20,456 nucleotides of DNA from an uncultured Lachnospiraceae bacterium (GCA_958402795.1 CATXUX010000052.1:1-20456); one strand, 5' to 3'. Shown: positions 7,670 to 15,214, counted from the stretch's first letter. A program made the numbers and translations. Notes: generated by a model from the letters alone, not told the origin.

Positions 7670-8805
7670 AATCAAATGCAGATGCTCTTGGCATCATTTT
7701 CCCAAACAGTTATGATAATCTGGTACCGGAACTCGTTACGGATCGTTTGATGGCATCTATTCCGTTCGCAAGCCGTTATCGTATGATCGATTTTATTTTA
7801 TCCAGCATGTCCAACTGCGGGATTGGCAATGTATCTGTGATCGTCCGCAAGAATTATCATTCCCTGCTGGATCATCTCGGGTCCGGACGTGAGTGGGATC
7901 TGACACGCAAGAATGGCGGTCTGAATATTGTCCCGCCGTTTGCAGAGAAGACGATCAAAGTATATAACGGACGTGTAGAGGCTCTGGCAAGTATTTTATC
8001 ATTCCTGAAACGTCAGAAAGAAAAATACGTTGTGATGGCTGACACAAATATTGCCGTGAACTTTGATTTCAATGACCTGATTGAGAAGCACATTGAGACC
8101 GGCGCAGATGTGACGGTTGTGTATACAGAAGAGGAGATCGCGGAGAGTATTTCCGGCGCGGATGCAGATGCAAAGGGAATGTTCTATACGCTGGAGATGG
8201 AAGAAGGCAGAGTAAACAATATCAAGATCAACTCGAAAGCGACCGGCGTACAGAATGTATCCATGAACATCTACGTGATCGACCGTGAGCTTTTGATCGA
8301 TCAGATCACGCAGGCGTATGTACGCGGATATGTATATTACGAAAGAGATATCCTCGCACCGCATCTTGTAACATTGAACGTACAGGGATATAAGTACGAC
8401 GGATATTACGCTAAGATTACAGACATGAACAGCTATTTTGAGGAGAATATGAAGCTCCTTGAAGATGAGAATCTGGATGCTCTGTTCGCGAAGAATCCGG
8501 TGTACACGAAGATCCGCGATGACAACCCGACACGTTATATTGCCGGATCTAAGGCGAAAAACGTAATGGTGGCTGACGGCTGTGTGATCGAGGGTGATGT
8601 GGAAAACAGTGTTCTTTTCCGTGGCGTTAAGATCGAGAAGGGCGCAAAGGTAAGAAACTGTGTGCTGATGCAGGATACCGTGGTAAAGGCAGACGCAGAT
8701 ATCGAATATGTGATTACAGATAAGAACGTAGTGATCACGGAAGGCAAGGGACTGAAAGGAACGGATAGTTTCCAGGTATTTGTGGAAAAAGGGAAAACTG
8801 TATAA
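7663..8805 (+). CDS. glgD: GlgD, regulatory subunit of ADP-glucose pyrophosphorylase
   Basis: The 380-residue GlgC homologue is found next to glgC in Firmicutes. The nucleotide-binding loop is not conserved: the position of GGxGxRL reads NSYDNLVPELVTDRL. The catalytic Asp region is also altered (VVMADTNIAVN). Known GlgD proteins are inactive alone but form a more active hetero-oligomer with GlgC. Retained features are PFASRYRMIDFILSSMSNC near the N-terminus and a C-terminal beta-helix (ENSVLFRGVKIEKGAKVRN). The ATG at 7663 sits inside the end of glgC. A strong terminator follows 28 nt after the stop, so glgC-glgD form a short operon without other glycogen genes in the window. Confidence 0.95.
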   Translation: MVKSNADALGIIFPNSYDNLVPELVTDRLMASIPFASRYRMIDFILSSMSNCGIGNVSVIVRKNYHSLLDHLGSGREWDLTRKNGGLNIVPPFAEKTIKVYNGRVEALASILSFLKRQKEKYVVMADTNIAVNFDFNDLIEKHIETGADVTVVYTEEEIAESISGADADAKGMFYTLEMEEGRVNNIKINSKATGVQNVSMNIYVIDRELLIDQITQAYVRGYVYYERDILAPHLVTLNVQGYKYDGYYAKITDMNSYFEENMKLLEDENLDALFAKNPVYTKIRDDNPTRYIAGSKAKNVMVADGCVIEGDVENSVLFRGVKIEKGAKVRNCVLMQDTVVKADADIEYVITDKNVVITEGKGLKGTDSFQVFVEKGKTV

Positions 8806-8832
8806 AGACGCGTGAATGAAGTGTTAAGAGAT

Positions 8833-8878
8833 GCGTCGGTGGGATGGGACATGATCAGTCCTCTCGCCGGCGCTTTTT
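8833..8878 (+). terminator. intrinsic terminator of glgCD
   Basis: A 12-bp stem pairs 8833-8844 (GCGTCGGTGGGA) with 8862-8873 (TCTCGCCGGCGC), with three G-U pairs. An inner GGAC/GTCC helix extends it and TTTTT (8874-8878) follows. The G-U pairs exist only in the rightward transcript, which fixes the direction. Confidence 0.85.
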
Positions 8879-8916
8879 GCTATGAAACTCAGAATGACAT
8901 GAGGTAAAATGCTCAT

Positions 8917-8945
8917 TTCAATCACTGCAAAACCTATAGTATAAT
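8917..8945 (+). promoter_or_regulatory. probable promoter of the XRE-asparaginase genes
   Basis: A consensus -10 TATAAT (8940-8945) lies 17 nt after a poor -35, TTCAAT (8917-8922). The predicted leader is about 45 nt. A weak -35 is common at regulated promoters, and autoregulation by the XRE protein is possible. Confidence 0.5.
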
Positions 8946-8997
8946 AAATGAAGCAAAAGTGACGGGGGATCAGTAGCGAGAGGATCAGTGAAATCAT

Positions 8998-9243
8998 ATG
9001 AACATCGGCGAACGGATAAAATACTATAGGCTGGGCAGGAACATGACACAGGAGAAACTTGCAGGGAAACTGCATATAAAACGGCAGACGTTGTCTGCCT
9101 ATGAGACGGGACATACTCTGCCGAATATTTATGTTCTGTGCAGTATAGCGGATGTTCTGGACATTTCTCTGGATGAACTTGTGGGAAGGCAGGAGGAAAA
9201 AGAACGTGATAAGAAAACAGAAAAAAAGCGGTGCTGCCTGTAA
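8998..9243 (+). CDS. XRE-family helix-turn-helix regulator
   Basis: The 81-residue protein consists mainly of one Cro/C1-type HTH domain (residues 3-58) with the usual pattern IKYYRLGRNMTQEKLAGKLHIKRQTLSAYETG. A short charged tail rich in Lys and Glu ends RCCL. There is no effector domain. The nearest purine-rich sequence, GAGAGG at 8978-8983, is 14 nt from the ATG, so translation may be weak. The last 38 nt overlap the asparaginase gene in another frame. In Bacillus subtilis the ans genes are controlled by the HTH repressor AnsR. A similar local role is likely but not shown. Confidence 0.88.
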   Translation: MNIGERIKYYRLGRNMTQEKLAGKLHIKRQTLSAYETGHTLPNIYVLCSIADVLDISLDELVGRQEEKERDKKTEKKRCCL

Positions 9244-10246
9244 AAAAATATTGATGATAGCAACCGGTGGTACGATCGCGTCAATGGAGAGCAGCGACGG
9301 ACTTGCACCTTCTATGAGCGGAACAGAACTGGCGGCGCGTGTACCGGATATTCAGGGAAAATGTGATCTGACAGTTTTGCAGTTAATGAATATTGACAGC
9401 ACCAATATGCGTCCGAGACACTGGATCATGATCCGGGACGCAATTATGCAGCATTATCAGAAATACGACGGATTCGTTGTGCTGCACGGAACGGATACGA
9501 TGGCTTATACGGCGGCTGCGTTATCCTATCTGATTCAGAACTCTGCAAAACCAATCGTACTGACCGGTTCTCAGAAACCGATGGGAAACCCCTACACGGA
9601 TGCGAAACTCAACCTGTATCAGAGTATTCTCTATGCGATGGATGAGGATTCCTGCAATGTGTCCATCGTATTCAACGGGAAAGTAGTGGCGGGGACAAGG
9701 GCAAGAAAGCAGAGGACCAGAAGTTTTGATGCGTTTGAGAGTATGAACTTCCCTCTGCTTGCTGTGCTTCATGATGATCGGATTCTGCGGTATTATAAGG
9801 AAGAAAAACCGAAACCGGAGGATTTGAAAACATACCGGCAGCTCAATGACCGGATATTTGTCCTGAAATTAAGTCCGGCGGTAAAGGCGGATATTTTTGA
9901 ACTGCTGAAGGAAGAGTACGATGCGATCATTCTGGAGACATTTGGCATCGGCGGTATTCCGGAAGATGAAGAGAAGTCTTTTGAGAAAGCAATCTTCGGC
10001 TGGGTTGACGCCGGGAAAACCATTGCCGTTACGACGCAGGTTCCGGAGGAGGGGGTTGATCTCGGAATCTACCAGGTCGGGAAAAAGTACAGTGAACATC
10101 CCGGAATTATGCAGGCGGGAGATATGACGACCGAATCGATCGCTGCAAAAATGATGTGGATACTGGGACATACGTCAGACAGAGAGGAGATCAGCCGGTT
10201 ATTTCATCTGCCGGTCAATCATGACCGGCAGGATATCTGGCCGTAG
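9206..10246 (+). CDS. ansA: L-asparaginase, cytoplasmic type
   Basis: The protein has about 346 residues and no signal peptide. It hydrolyses L-asparagine to aspartate and ammonia. The nucleophile threonine motif ATGGTIAS is at residues 19-26, and the second catalytic motif HGTDTMAYTA starts at residue 94. LTGSQKPMGNPYTDAKLNL and the late GxGxI-type segment ETFGIGGIP are also as expected, so both active-site threonines are intact. I choose GTG 9206 because AGGAGG (9191-9196) lies 9 nt upstream. A longer frame from ATG 9152 would add 18 residues that lie within the XRE gene and match nothing in the family. The start lies inside the XRE gene, so the two are co-transcribed and probably translationally coupled. 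Confidence 0.94.
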   Translation: MIRKQKKSGAACKKILMIATGGTIASMESSDGLAPSMSGTELAARVPDIQGKCDLTVLQLMNIDSTNMRPRHWIMIRDAIMQHYQKYDGFVVLHGTDTMAYTAAALSYLIQNSAKPIVLTGSQKPMGNPYTDAKLNLYQSILYAMDEDSCNVSIVFNGKVVAGTRARKQRTRSFDAFESMNFPLLAVLHDDRILRYYKEEKPKPEDLKTYRQLNDRIFVLKLSPAVKADIFELLKEEYDAIILETFGIGGIPEDEEKSFEKAIFGWVDAGKTIAVTTQVPEEGVDLGIYQVGKKYSEHPGIMQAGDMTTESIAAKMMWILGHTSDREEISRLFHLPVNHDRQDIWP

Positions 10247-10249
10247 GAA

Positions 10250-10282
10250 CAGGCGCATTCGGTGAATGCGCCTGCTTTTTTT
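10250..10282 (+). terminator. intrinsic terminator of ansA
   Basis: A perfect inverted repeat, CAGGCGCATTC (10250-10260) with GAATGCGCCTG (10264-10274), is followed by C and seven T. It begins 4 nt after the asparaginase stop. It also lies beyond the 3' end of the leftward CLC gene, but that side lacks a T run. Confidence 0.92.
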
Positions 10283-10321
10283 CTCGCGTGCGGACACGCA
10301 TAACGTTTTGCATAAGGGAAT

Positions 10322-11653
10322 TTAGTGTCTTGCGTGCGGACGCTCTTTGAGAAATTCCACGTTCACTTTGGAGTAATTGAAATGCTGGCTTGTGTAAACG
10401 CCGAAATACCCCGAGAGCTCGTAGCTTACGGCACAGGCAAGGCCAAAATATAACATTTCCGTTCCGCCGAACAGTTCCATCGCGAGGATCATGGACGCGA
10501 CCGGGCAGTTGACGCAGCCACAGAACAGCGAAATCAGTCCGATGGCGGCGCCGAGTCCGGGATCCAGTCCGATCAGGCCGGATACGAAACTTCCGAAAGA
10601 AGCGCCGACGAACATACAGGGCACAATCTCTCCGCCACGGAAGCCACAGCCGAGGGTAACGGCTGTGAGAAGAAGTTTCAGCAGAAACATCTCCGGCCGT
10701 GCGGGTTCACCGCCGAGAAAAGCGATAATGGTATCCATCCCGACTCCGTTGTACAGGCGGGTACCGTAAAGCAGAGTGAGAGCGATCACAGCCAGTCCTC
10801 CGACAATAATTCTCAGATAGTCATTCTTGATATAGGTATGGAACCATTTATGCACATGTCCGGTAACGATGCAGAACAGAATGCTGACGAGGCCGGAGAG
10901 CACAGCGACAACTAATACCTGAAAGAGCGTGCTGTACATAAATTCATTTGTGTATGTCATCAGATGGTCGCCGATGGCAATCCCCATTTTGCCGGTCACA
11001 GCGAATGCGGTGATGGAAGCAAGAATACAGGGATAAAGCGCACTGTAGTACATGATCCCGACGCTGACGACTTCAAGACTGAATACCGCGGCGGCAAGCG
11101 GTGTGCCGAAGAGTGAGGAGAACACGGCACTCATGCCGCACAGCGTCAGTGTCTTGATATCTTTTTCATCCAGTTTCAGCAGCTTTCCTGCAGTTGCCGC
11201 CACACTGGCTCCGATCTGAAGGGCGGCTCCTTCGCGTCCGGCTGAACCTCCGCCCAGATGTGTCAGTACGGATGCAAGAAAAATCAGTGGTGCAAGCTGC
11301 GGCGTTACCTTCTCCGGGGTGGTTACAGAATCCAGCACCTGGTTCGTTCCCCGGTCATTGATCTGCCCGCAGGCACGGTAGGCAAACACCAGAATGACGC
11401 CGAATACCGGAAGCAGATAGAGCAGCCACGGATTCGCATGGTTCAGTTCAGATACAAATTCGATCGCACGATGAAAGGCGGCGCCGATCAGTCCGCAGAC
11501 TCCGCCCATTATGCTCGCAAGAATTGTCCATTTTACAAAAGCAGTCAGATAGACGCCTCCGCCGGATAATTGTGTACTGAGCTGTTTTATCAGTTCACGG
11601 CCTTTTCCTTCTTGCTCTTTCATTTCCTTTTTTCCCTCATTCTCATTGTTCAT
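10322..11653 (-). CDS. CLC-family anion transporter, fluoride-exporter-like (CLC-F) motifs
   Basis: The 443-residue membrane protein has a CLC fold with about 10-12 hydrophobic helices. The gating glutamate is present as Glu141 in GREGAALQIG. The canonical GSGIP chloride-binding motif is replaced by GTNQV (102-106), and GxFxP is replaced by GGEIVP in FRGGEIVPCMFVGA. These substitutions resemble, from memory, the CLC-F branch of fluoride/proton antiporters. Assignment as fluoride rather than chloride transporter is an inference. AAGGAG (11665-11670) lies 11 nt before the ATG. An internal ATG at codon 11 is also possible. No fluoride riboswitch is evident upstream. Confidence 0.88.
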   Translation of the reverse strand: MNNENEGKKEMKEQEGKGRELIKQLSTQLSGGGVYLTAFVKWTILASIMGGVCGLIGAAFHRAIEFVSELNHANPWLLYLLPVFGVILVFAYRACGQINDRGTNQVLDSVTTPEKVTPQLAPLIFLASVLTHLGGGSAGREGAALQIGASVAATAGKLLKLDEKDIKTLTLCGMSAVFSSLFGTPLAAAVFSLEVVSVGIMYYSALYPCILASITAFAVTGKMGIAIGDHLMTYTNEFMYSTLFQVLVVAVLSGLVSILFCIVTGHVHKWFHTYIKNDYLRIIVGGLAVIALTLLYGTRLYNGVGMDTIIAFLGGEPARPEMFLLKLLLTAVTLGCGFRGGEIVPCMFVGASFGSFVSGLIGLDPGLGAAIGLISLFCGCVNCPVASMILAMELFGGTEMLYFGLACAVSYELSGYFGVYTSQHFNYSKVNVEFLKERPHARH

Positions 11654-11789
11654 TACTGAAAACGCTCCTTTTGTATTTCTTTCCTGAACACAATTCTATC
11701 ACAGATTCCCTTCCGTACTCAAGTAAAAAGCGAAAGCAGATGCATGTTTCTGGATCAGGAGGTTACTGGTCTTGCCGGTGACATGTAAC

Positions 11790-12356
11790 TTAGAAGAATC
11801 CATAAATACCGAGCAGGATCAGTATGCCGCCCGAGATCAGATCGGCATAGCTGTCAGAAATACGGGATCCGAAGCATCGGCCAAAGGTATTCCCGAGATA
11901 CAGAAAGAGAGCAGATATCACAAAAGAAACCGGGGCGGCGGGGAAAAGTGCCATGCCGGTGATGCTGGCGCTGATTCCGATCCCTAAGTTGTTGACGGAG
12001 AGTGCTGCGCCTAGAAGCAGGCATTCTTTTACAGAGAGCGTCTGAGCTTTCGACTGCTTTTGTATAGACGGCGTTTCGCCTGTTCTCTTTCGGGAATACA
12101 GTGCTTTGACTACATAATAAATACCAAGCGCGATCAACAGGATATTTCCGATCCACTGCGTAAGCGGAGAGGGGAAAAAAGCAAGGATCTGTCTGCCGAG
12201 CAGTAACGCGGCGAGTGTGCCGCCAAGTGTGACAAGACCGATCAGCAGACATTTGGCTATAGACAGTCTGATATGCCGGATTCCATACGAAGCACCGATG
12301 ATCAGGCTGTCGATATTTGCAGAAAGAGAAAACAGCAGAGCAGAAAACAAATACAT
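11790..12356 (-). CDS. MntP/YtaF-like membrane protein
   Basis: The 188-residue protein has six predicted transmembrane helices in two halves. Conserved features are SLSANIDSLIIGASYGIR in helix 1 and LSVNNLGIGISASITG in helix 4. Both carry the Asn/Asp pattern seen in the MntP (manganese efflux) and YtaF (sporulation membrane protein) families. Choosing between them needs a profile search. A cytoplasmic loop of about 25 polar residues (around 88-112) joins the halves. AGGAGG lies 4 nt before the ATG. It is embedded in a perfect inverted repeat that could hide it. No yybP-ykoY manganese riboswitch was recognised. The gene is divergent from the MATE gene. Confidence 0.8.
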   Translation of the reverse strand: MYLFSALLFSLSANIDSLIIGASYGIRHIRLSIAKCLLIGLVTLGGTLAALLLGRQILAFFPSPLTQWIGNILLIALGIYYVVKALYSRKRTGETPSIQKQSKAQTLSVKECLLLGAALSVNNLGIGISASITGMALFPAAPVSFVISALFLYLGNTFGRCFGSRISDSYADLISGGILILLGIYGFF

Positions 12357-12361
12357 AAAAC

Positions 12362-12414
12362 CTCCTGTTTTTTCTGGAAAAACATCGTTCCATTTAGTAT
12401 ATTCAAAACAGGAG
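12362..12414 (-). promoter_or_regulatory. inverted repeat covering the ribosome site of the MntP/YtaF-like gene
   Basis: CTCCTGTTTT (12362-12371) and AAAACAGGAG (12405-12414) are perfect 10-bp inverted copies 33 nt apart. In leftward RNA, the upstream copy could pair with the copy that includes the AGGAGG ribosome site. A possible leftward -10, TATACT (12396-12401), lies between the arms. If that promoter is used, the upper arm is not transcribed and the repeat could instead be a DNA operator. Confidence 0.5.
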
Positions 12415-12422
12415 ACAGTGTG

Positions 12423-12451
12423 TTGACAGTGATATTTGAGTGTGCTATATT
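12423..12451 (+). promoter_or_regulatory. sigma-A promoter of the MATE gene
   Basis: TTGACA (12423-12428), exactly 17 nt, then TATATT (12446-12451). The start would be near 12458. The short leader begins with a CGGCAG/CTGCCG hairpin (12460-12465 with 12476-12481) just before the ribosome site at 12486-12491. Confidence 0.75.
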
Positions 12452-12497
12452 ACTGAATGCGGCAGCAGGGATGAACTGCCGTTTTGAGGTGAAGAAC

Positions 12498-13853
12498 ATG
12501 CAGACAAAAAAGAAATTTTATTCTCGTTTTTTTACATTATATATTCCGCTTGTATTGCAGAATGTCATCACGCTGAGTGTAAATCTGGCGGATAATATCA
12601 TGCTGGGCGCATACAGTGAAGTCTCCTTGTCCGGAGTAGCGGCAGTGAACCAGATTCAGTTTTTGTATCAAATGCTGCTGACTTCTCTGGGGGAGGGCGT
12701 GGTGATCTTCGGAAGCCAGTATTGGGGGACCCGGCAGATTAAACCGATCAAGAAAATTTCAGCGATGGCGATGCAGGCGGCGCTCATCCTTGCACTCTGT
12801 CTGTTTGCCGTTGTGAGTCTGTTTCCGGAACAGGTCGTGGGAGTGTTCACGACAGACGGCCCGATCATCCGTGCAGGAGCAGAATATTTGATGGTGATTC
12901 GTTTTACCTATGTGTTTTTTGCCGTGACGCAGCTTCTTTTGGCGGTACTGCGCAGCATCGCGGTGGTGCGGATCGCGTTCTACTTGTCCGTGCTGACACT
13001 GTTTGTAAACTGCGGGATCAATTACGTGCTGATCTTCGGCCGCTTCGGCGCACCAGAGCTGGGTGCAGTTGGAGCGGCAGTCGGAACGCTTGCGGCGCGG
13101 ATCGTTGAGATGACGGTATTGATTGTATACATAGCAGTGAAGGAAAAAAATCTGAAACTGAGGTTTCGGGATTTCTTACAGCGTGACAGTGTACTCTGGA
13201 AAGATTATCTCCGTGTCGTAGCGCCGATGTTTTTCAGCAATGGACTGTGGGGAATCAGCACGGGACTCCAGACGGTGATCCTCGGACATATGACTTCGAC
13301 TGCCATTGCGGCGAACAGCGCGGCATCCACACTTTGTATGATGGTAAAGTCAACGTCAACCGGTTCATCTTCTACGGCAAGCGTTATGATCGGAAATGTG
13401 ATCAGCACCGGGGATATGGACAAGATCCGGGCAACTTCACGGCAACTGCAGAAAACCTTTGCGCTGATCGGCGTCTGTTCGGGAGTCCTGCTGTTTTTCC
13501 TGCGTATTCCGGTACTCGGACTCTATGACCTGCAGCCGGAGACGATGGAGATGGCGAATCACTTTCTGATGATTCTAAGTGTGACCACGATCGGAATGGG
13601 ATATCAGATGCCGACAAACTGCGGGATCATCCGGGCGGGAGGCGATACGACATACGTTGTGAAACTGGACCTTGTGAGCATCTGGCTGATCGTCTTGCCG
13701 TTGTCCTTTGTCATGGCGTTTGTGGTGAAGGCATCGCCGGAAGTTGTTGTGTTTTGTCTGAACGCAGACCAGATCTTTAAGTGTATTCCGGCATACATCA
13801 AATCGAACCATGGAAACTGGGCGCATAAGCTGACGCGTGAGGATACAAAATAG
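12498..13853 (+). CDS. MATE-family multidrug/Na+ exporter
   Basis: The 451-residue integral membrane protein has about 12 hydrophobic helices in two halves. The first half shows the MATE pattern PLVLQNVITLSVNLADNIML followed by LSGVAAVNQI. The matching region of the second half begins VVAPMFFSNGLWGISTG. MATE proteins expel cationic compounds using Na+ or H+ gradients. The substrate cannot be predicted here. GAGGTG (12486-12491) lies 6 nt before ATG 12498. The open frame extends 75 codons further upstream, but that stretch crosses the promoter and the divergent gene and lacks a suitable start. A strong terminator follows. Confidence 0.93.
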   Translation: MQTKKKFYSRFFTLYIPLVLQNVITLSVNLADNIMLGAYSEVSLSGVAAVNQIQFLYQMLLTSLGEGVVIFGSQYWGTRQIKPIKKISAMAMQAALILALCLFAVVSLFPEQVVGVFTTDGPIIRAGAEYLMVIRFTYVFFAVTQLLLAVLRSIAVVRIAFYLSVLTLFVNCGINYVLIFGRFGAPELGAVGAAVGTLAARIVEMTVLIVYIAVKEKNLKLRFRDFLQRDSVLWKDYLRVVAPMFFSNGLWGISTGLQTVILGHMTSTAIAANSAASTLCMMVKSTSTGSSSTASVMIGNVISTGDMDKIRATSRQLQKTFALIGVCSGVLLFFLRIPVLGLYDLQPETMEMANHFLMILSVTTIGMGYQMPTNCGIIRAGGDTTYVVKLDLVSIWLIVLPLSFVMAFVVKASPEVVVFCLNADQIFKCIPAYIKSNHGNWAHKLTREDTK

Positions 13854-13860
13854 AGTAAAA

Positions 13861-13899
13861 AAAGAATCCAGATGATTTGCAATCTGGATTCCTTTTTTT
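13861..13899 (+). terminator. intrinsic terminator of the MATE gene
   Basis: GAATCCAGAT (13864-13873) pairs with ATCTGGATTC (13882-13891), with an 8-nt loop and a seven-T run (13893-13899). A-rich flanks on the left make it usable in both directions. It is probably the last host feature before the mobile element. Confidence 0.92.
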
Positions 13900-13930
13900 A
13901 TAAGAATGCGGAAGATGCGCACTGAACCTT

Positions 13931-13975
13931 TTTGAAAAAGTGCCGGAAATACGCGGAAAACCGGCACTTTTCAAA
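13931..13975. terminator. bidirectional hairpin at the host-element junction
   Basis: TTTGAAAAAGTGCCGG (13931-13946) pairs with CCGGCACTTTTCAAA (13961-13975) with one bulged A and a 14-nt loop. T runs adjoin the GC core on both strands. It would end leftward integrase transcription and any read-through from the MATE gene. It may also belong to the attachment region. Confidence 0.65.
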
Positions 13976-13988
13976 TCACTTTATGTAA

Positions 13989-14010
13989 AAAAGGGGCAGA
14001 AAAGGGGCAA
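13989..14010 (+). repeat. tandem 11-bp repeats beside the integrase gene
   Basis: AAAAGGGGCAG (13989-13999) is followed directly by AAAAGGGGCAA (14000-14010), differing only in the last base. The pair ends 1 nt before the integrase stop. Short direct repeats beside a tyrosine integrase gene are commonly arm-type integrase binding sites, so this is a candidate part of attL. The true core site needs comparison with the right end, which is outside the window. Confidence 0.55.
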
Positions 14011-14011
14011 A

Positions 14012-15127
14012 CTATATAATTTTGACATTTTTTATCTGCTCGTTATCCCGTTCTTTCAGCTTCTCCGTGATGTGCAGATAGACTTCTTTTGTTATCTGGC
14101 TGTTTTCGTGTCCGAGCCGTCTGGAGATCAGATCGATGCTCAGTCCGTTCTCCATAAGGAGTGAAGCGTGTGTATGGCGGAGCACATGTGCGGTGATCTC
14201 ACGATCCAGAATCCGCAAAGAATTTTCTTTCAGGTATTTGTTGTACGTATAGTACTCTATGTATCCTCCGGATTCGTCGGAGAACAGGATCTGGCTATCG
14301 GGATGGCCGTACAGAATGTTCTGCTGCAGCGTATACAATTTGATCTGCCGGCAGAGGGCCTTGAGATCATCCTGCATATACACATCCCTGATCGAGCAGG
14401 ACGTTTTCGGGGACGTGACAATCTTATTTACGACATCCAGTGTTTTGCTGACATGGATCTCCCGCGCTTTCAGATCAACGTCTGAGAGCAGGAGGGCAGC
14501 GGCTTCACCGAAGCGGAGTCCGGACAAGGCCAGGAACTGCGTGAGAAGTCTCCACTTGGTATTACTCATGCCGTCGATGAGTTTCCGCAGTTCCTCTGCT
14601 TCCAGGAATTTGTCCTGTATCTTCTGACGGTGCGGAGCATCTTTAAACGACTCCAGCTTGTCCAGAAAAGCAATGTCCAAAACCATGTCATTATGGTATC
14701 CCCACCGGATGAGCGCCTTGAAGCGCTTGAGATGTTCGTTTAGGGTACTGTTTGGCTTTCCCGTGGCGAGAAATCTGTCATGCACGTATTTCGAAGAAAG
14801 ACGGTCGACGAGCGTGTCTGCTCCAAGGATCCCTTTTAAAGTCTCACATGCAAAATAGTTTCGCCTGTAAGTGGACTGCTTGACAGTTCGCTCTTGGTCT
14901 TTCCGGTACTCATCCACCAGATCCGAAAAGGTTATTTCTTTCCGTTCTTTTTCCTGATATGAATTCCTGATCTTCTCCTGTAAGGCGATTTGAGCCGCTT
15001 TCCGGCTCTGTGTAGTGTTTTTCTCCATAGTCACGCTGACGCGCTTCTGCTTGCCGGTCAGATAGTCTGTGTAGCGCTCTATGGCTTTGTACTTCCCGTT
15101 TTTGGTTTCCTCGATCCACATAATCAT
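14012..15127 (-). CDS. int: tyrosine recombinase/phage integrase
   Basis: The 371-residue site-specific recombinase integrates and excises the element. An N-terminal arm-binding region (about 1-60) and a SAM-like core-binding domain (about 66-160) precede the catalytic domain (about 170-360). Catalytic residues are Arg in LSGLRFGEAA, Lys in TSPKTSCS, the HxxR pair in AHVLRHTHAS, His in RRLGHENSQ and Tyr in TKEVYLHI. The enzyme therefore looks intact. Two starts are possible. ATG 15127 is 3 nt after AAGGAAGG, and ATG 15121 has 9-nt spacing and may be the better one. The gene lies at the element edge with its 3' end toward the host, next to the repeats. Confidence 0.96.
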   Translation of the reverse strand: MIMWIEETKNGKYKAIERYTDYLTGKQKRVSVTMEKNTTQSRKAAQIALQEKIRNSYQEKERKEITFSDLVDEYRKDQERTVKQSTYRRNYFACETLKGILGADTLVDRLSSKYVHDRFLATGKPNSTLNEHLKRFKALIRWGYHNDMVLDIAFLDKLESFKDAPHRQKIQDKFLEAEELRKLIDGMSNTKWRLLTQFLALSGLRFGEAAALLLSDVDLKAREIHVSKTLDVVNKIVTSPKTSCSIRDVYMQDDLKALCRQIKLYTLQQNILYGHPDSQILFSDESGGYIEYYTYNKYLKENSLRILDREITAHVLRHTHASLLMENGLSIDLISRRLGHENSQITKEVYLHITEKLKERDNEQIKNVKII

Positions 15128-15146
15128 CTTCCTTCCTTAAAATTGG

Positions 15147-15175
15147 GTATAAAAGATAAGCAATCACAAAAACAA
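15147..15175 (-). promoter_or_regulatory. possible integrase promoter
   Basis: On the minus strand, TTGTTT (15170-15175), a 17-nt spacer and TTATAC (15147-15152). The match is moderate and would give a short leader before the AAGGAAGG ribosome site. Confidence 0.35.
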
Positions 15176-15185
15176 ATGTTCTGGA

Positions 15186-15214
15186 TTGCCTGGTTGCCCC
15201 GAAGATGATACAAT
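15186..15214 (+). promoter_or_regulatory. possible promoter of a rightward small RNA
   Basis: TTGCCT (15186-15191), exactly 17 nt, then TACAAT (15209-15214). It faces away from the integrase and toward the NYN gene's 3' end. No open frame with a ribosome site follows. Confidence 0.45.

Noticed and set aside
9152..9205. Longer asparaginase starting at ATG 9152
   Set aside because: The added 18 residues lie in the XRE gene, lack a ribosome site and do not fit the family. GTG 9206 has AGGAGG at 9 nt.
10286..10341. Repeat of GCGTGCGGAC (10286-10295 and 10332-10341)
   Set aside because: Only 10 bp, with one copy in the CLC coding end and one in spacer. Probably chance in GC-rich sequence.
11654..11790. 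Fluoride riboswitch before the CLC gene
   Set aside because: I found no recognisable crcB-motif core or pseudoknot in this A+T-rich stretch.
12357..12497. yybP-ykoY manganese riboswitch before the MntP/YtaF-like gene
   Set aside because: The leader is too short and the conserved loop sequences are not present.
12273..12497. 75-codon N-terminal extension of the MATE protein
   Set aside because: It would cross the consensus MATE promoter and the divergent gene. The ribosome site and family alignment support ATG 12498.
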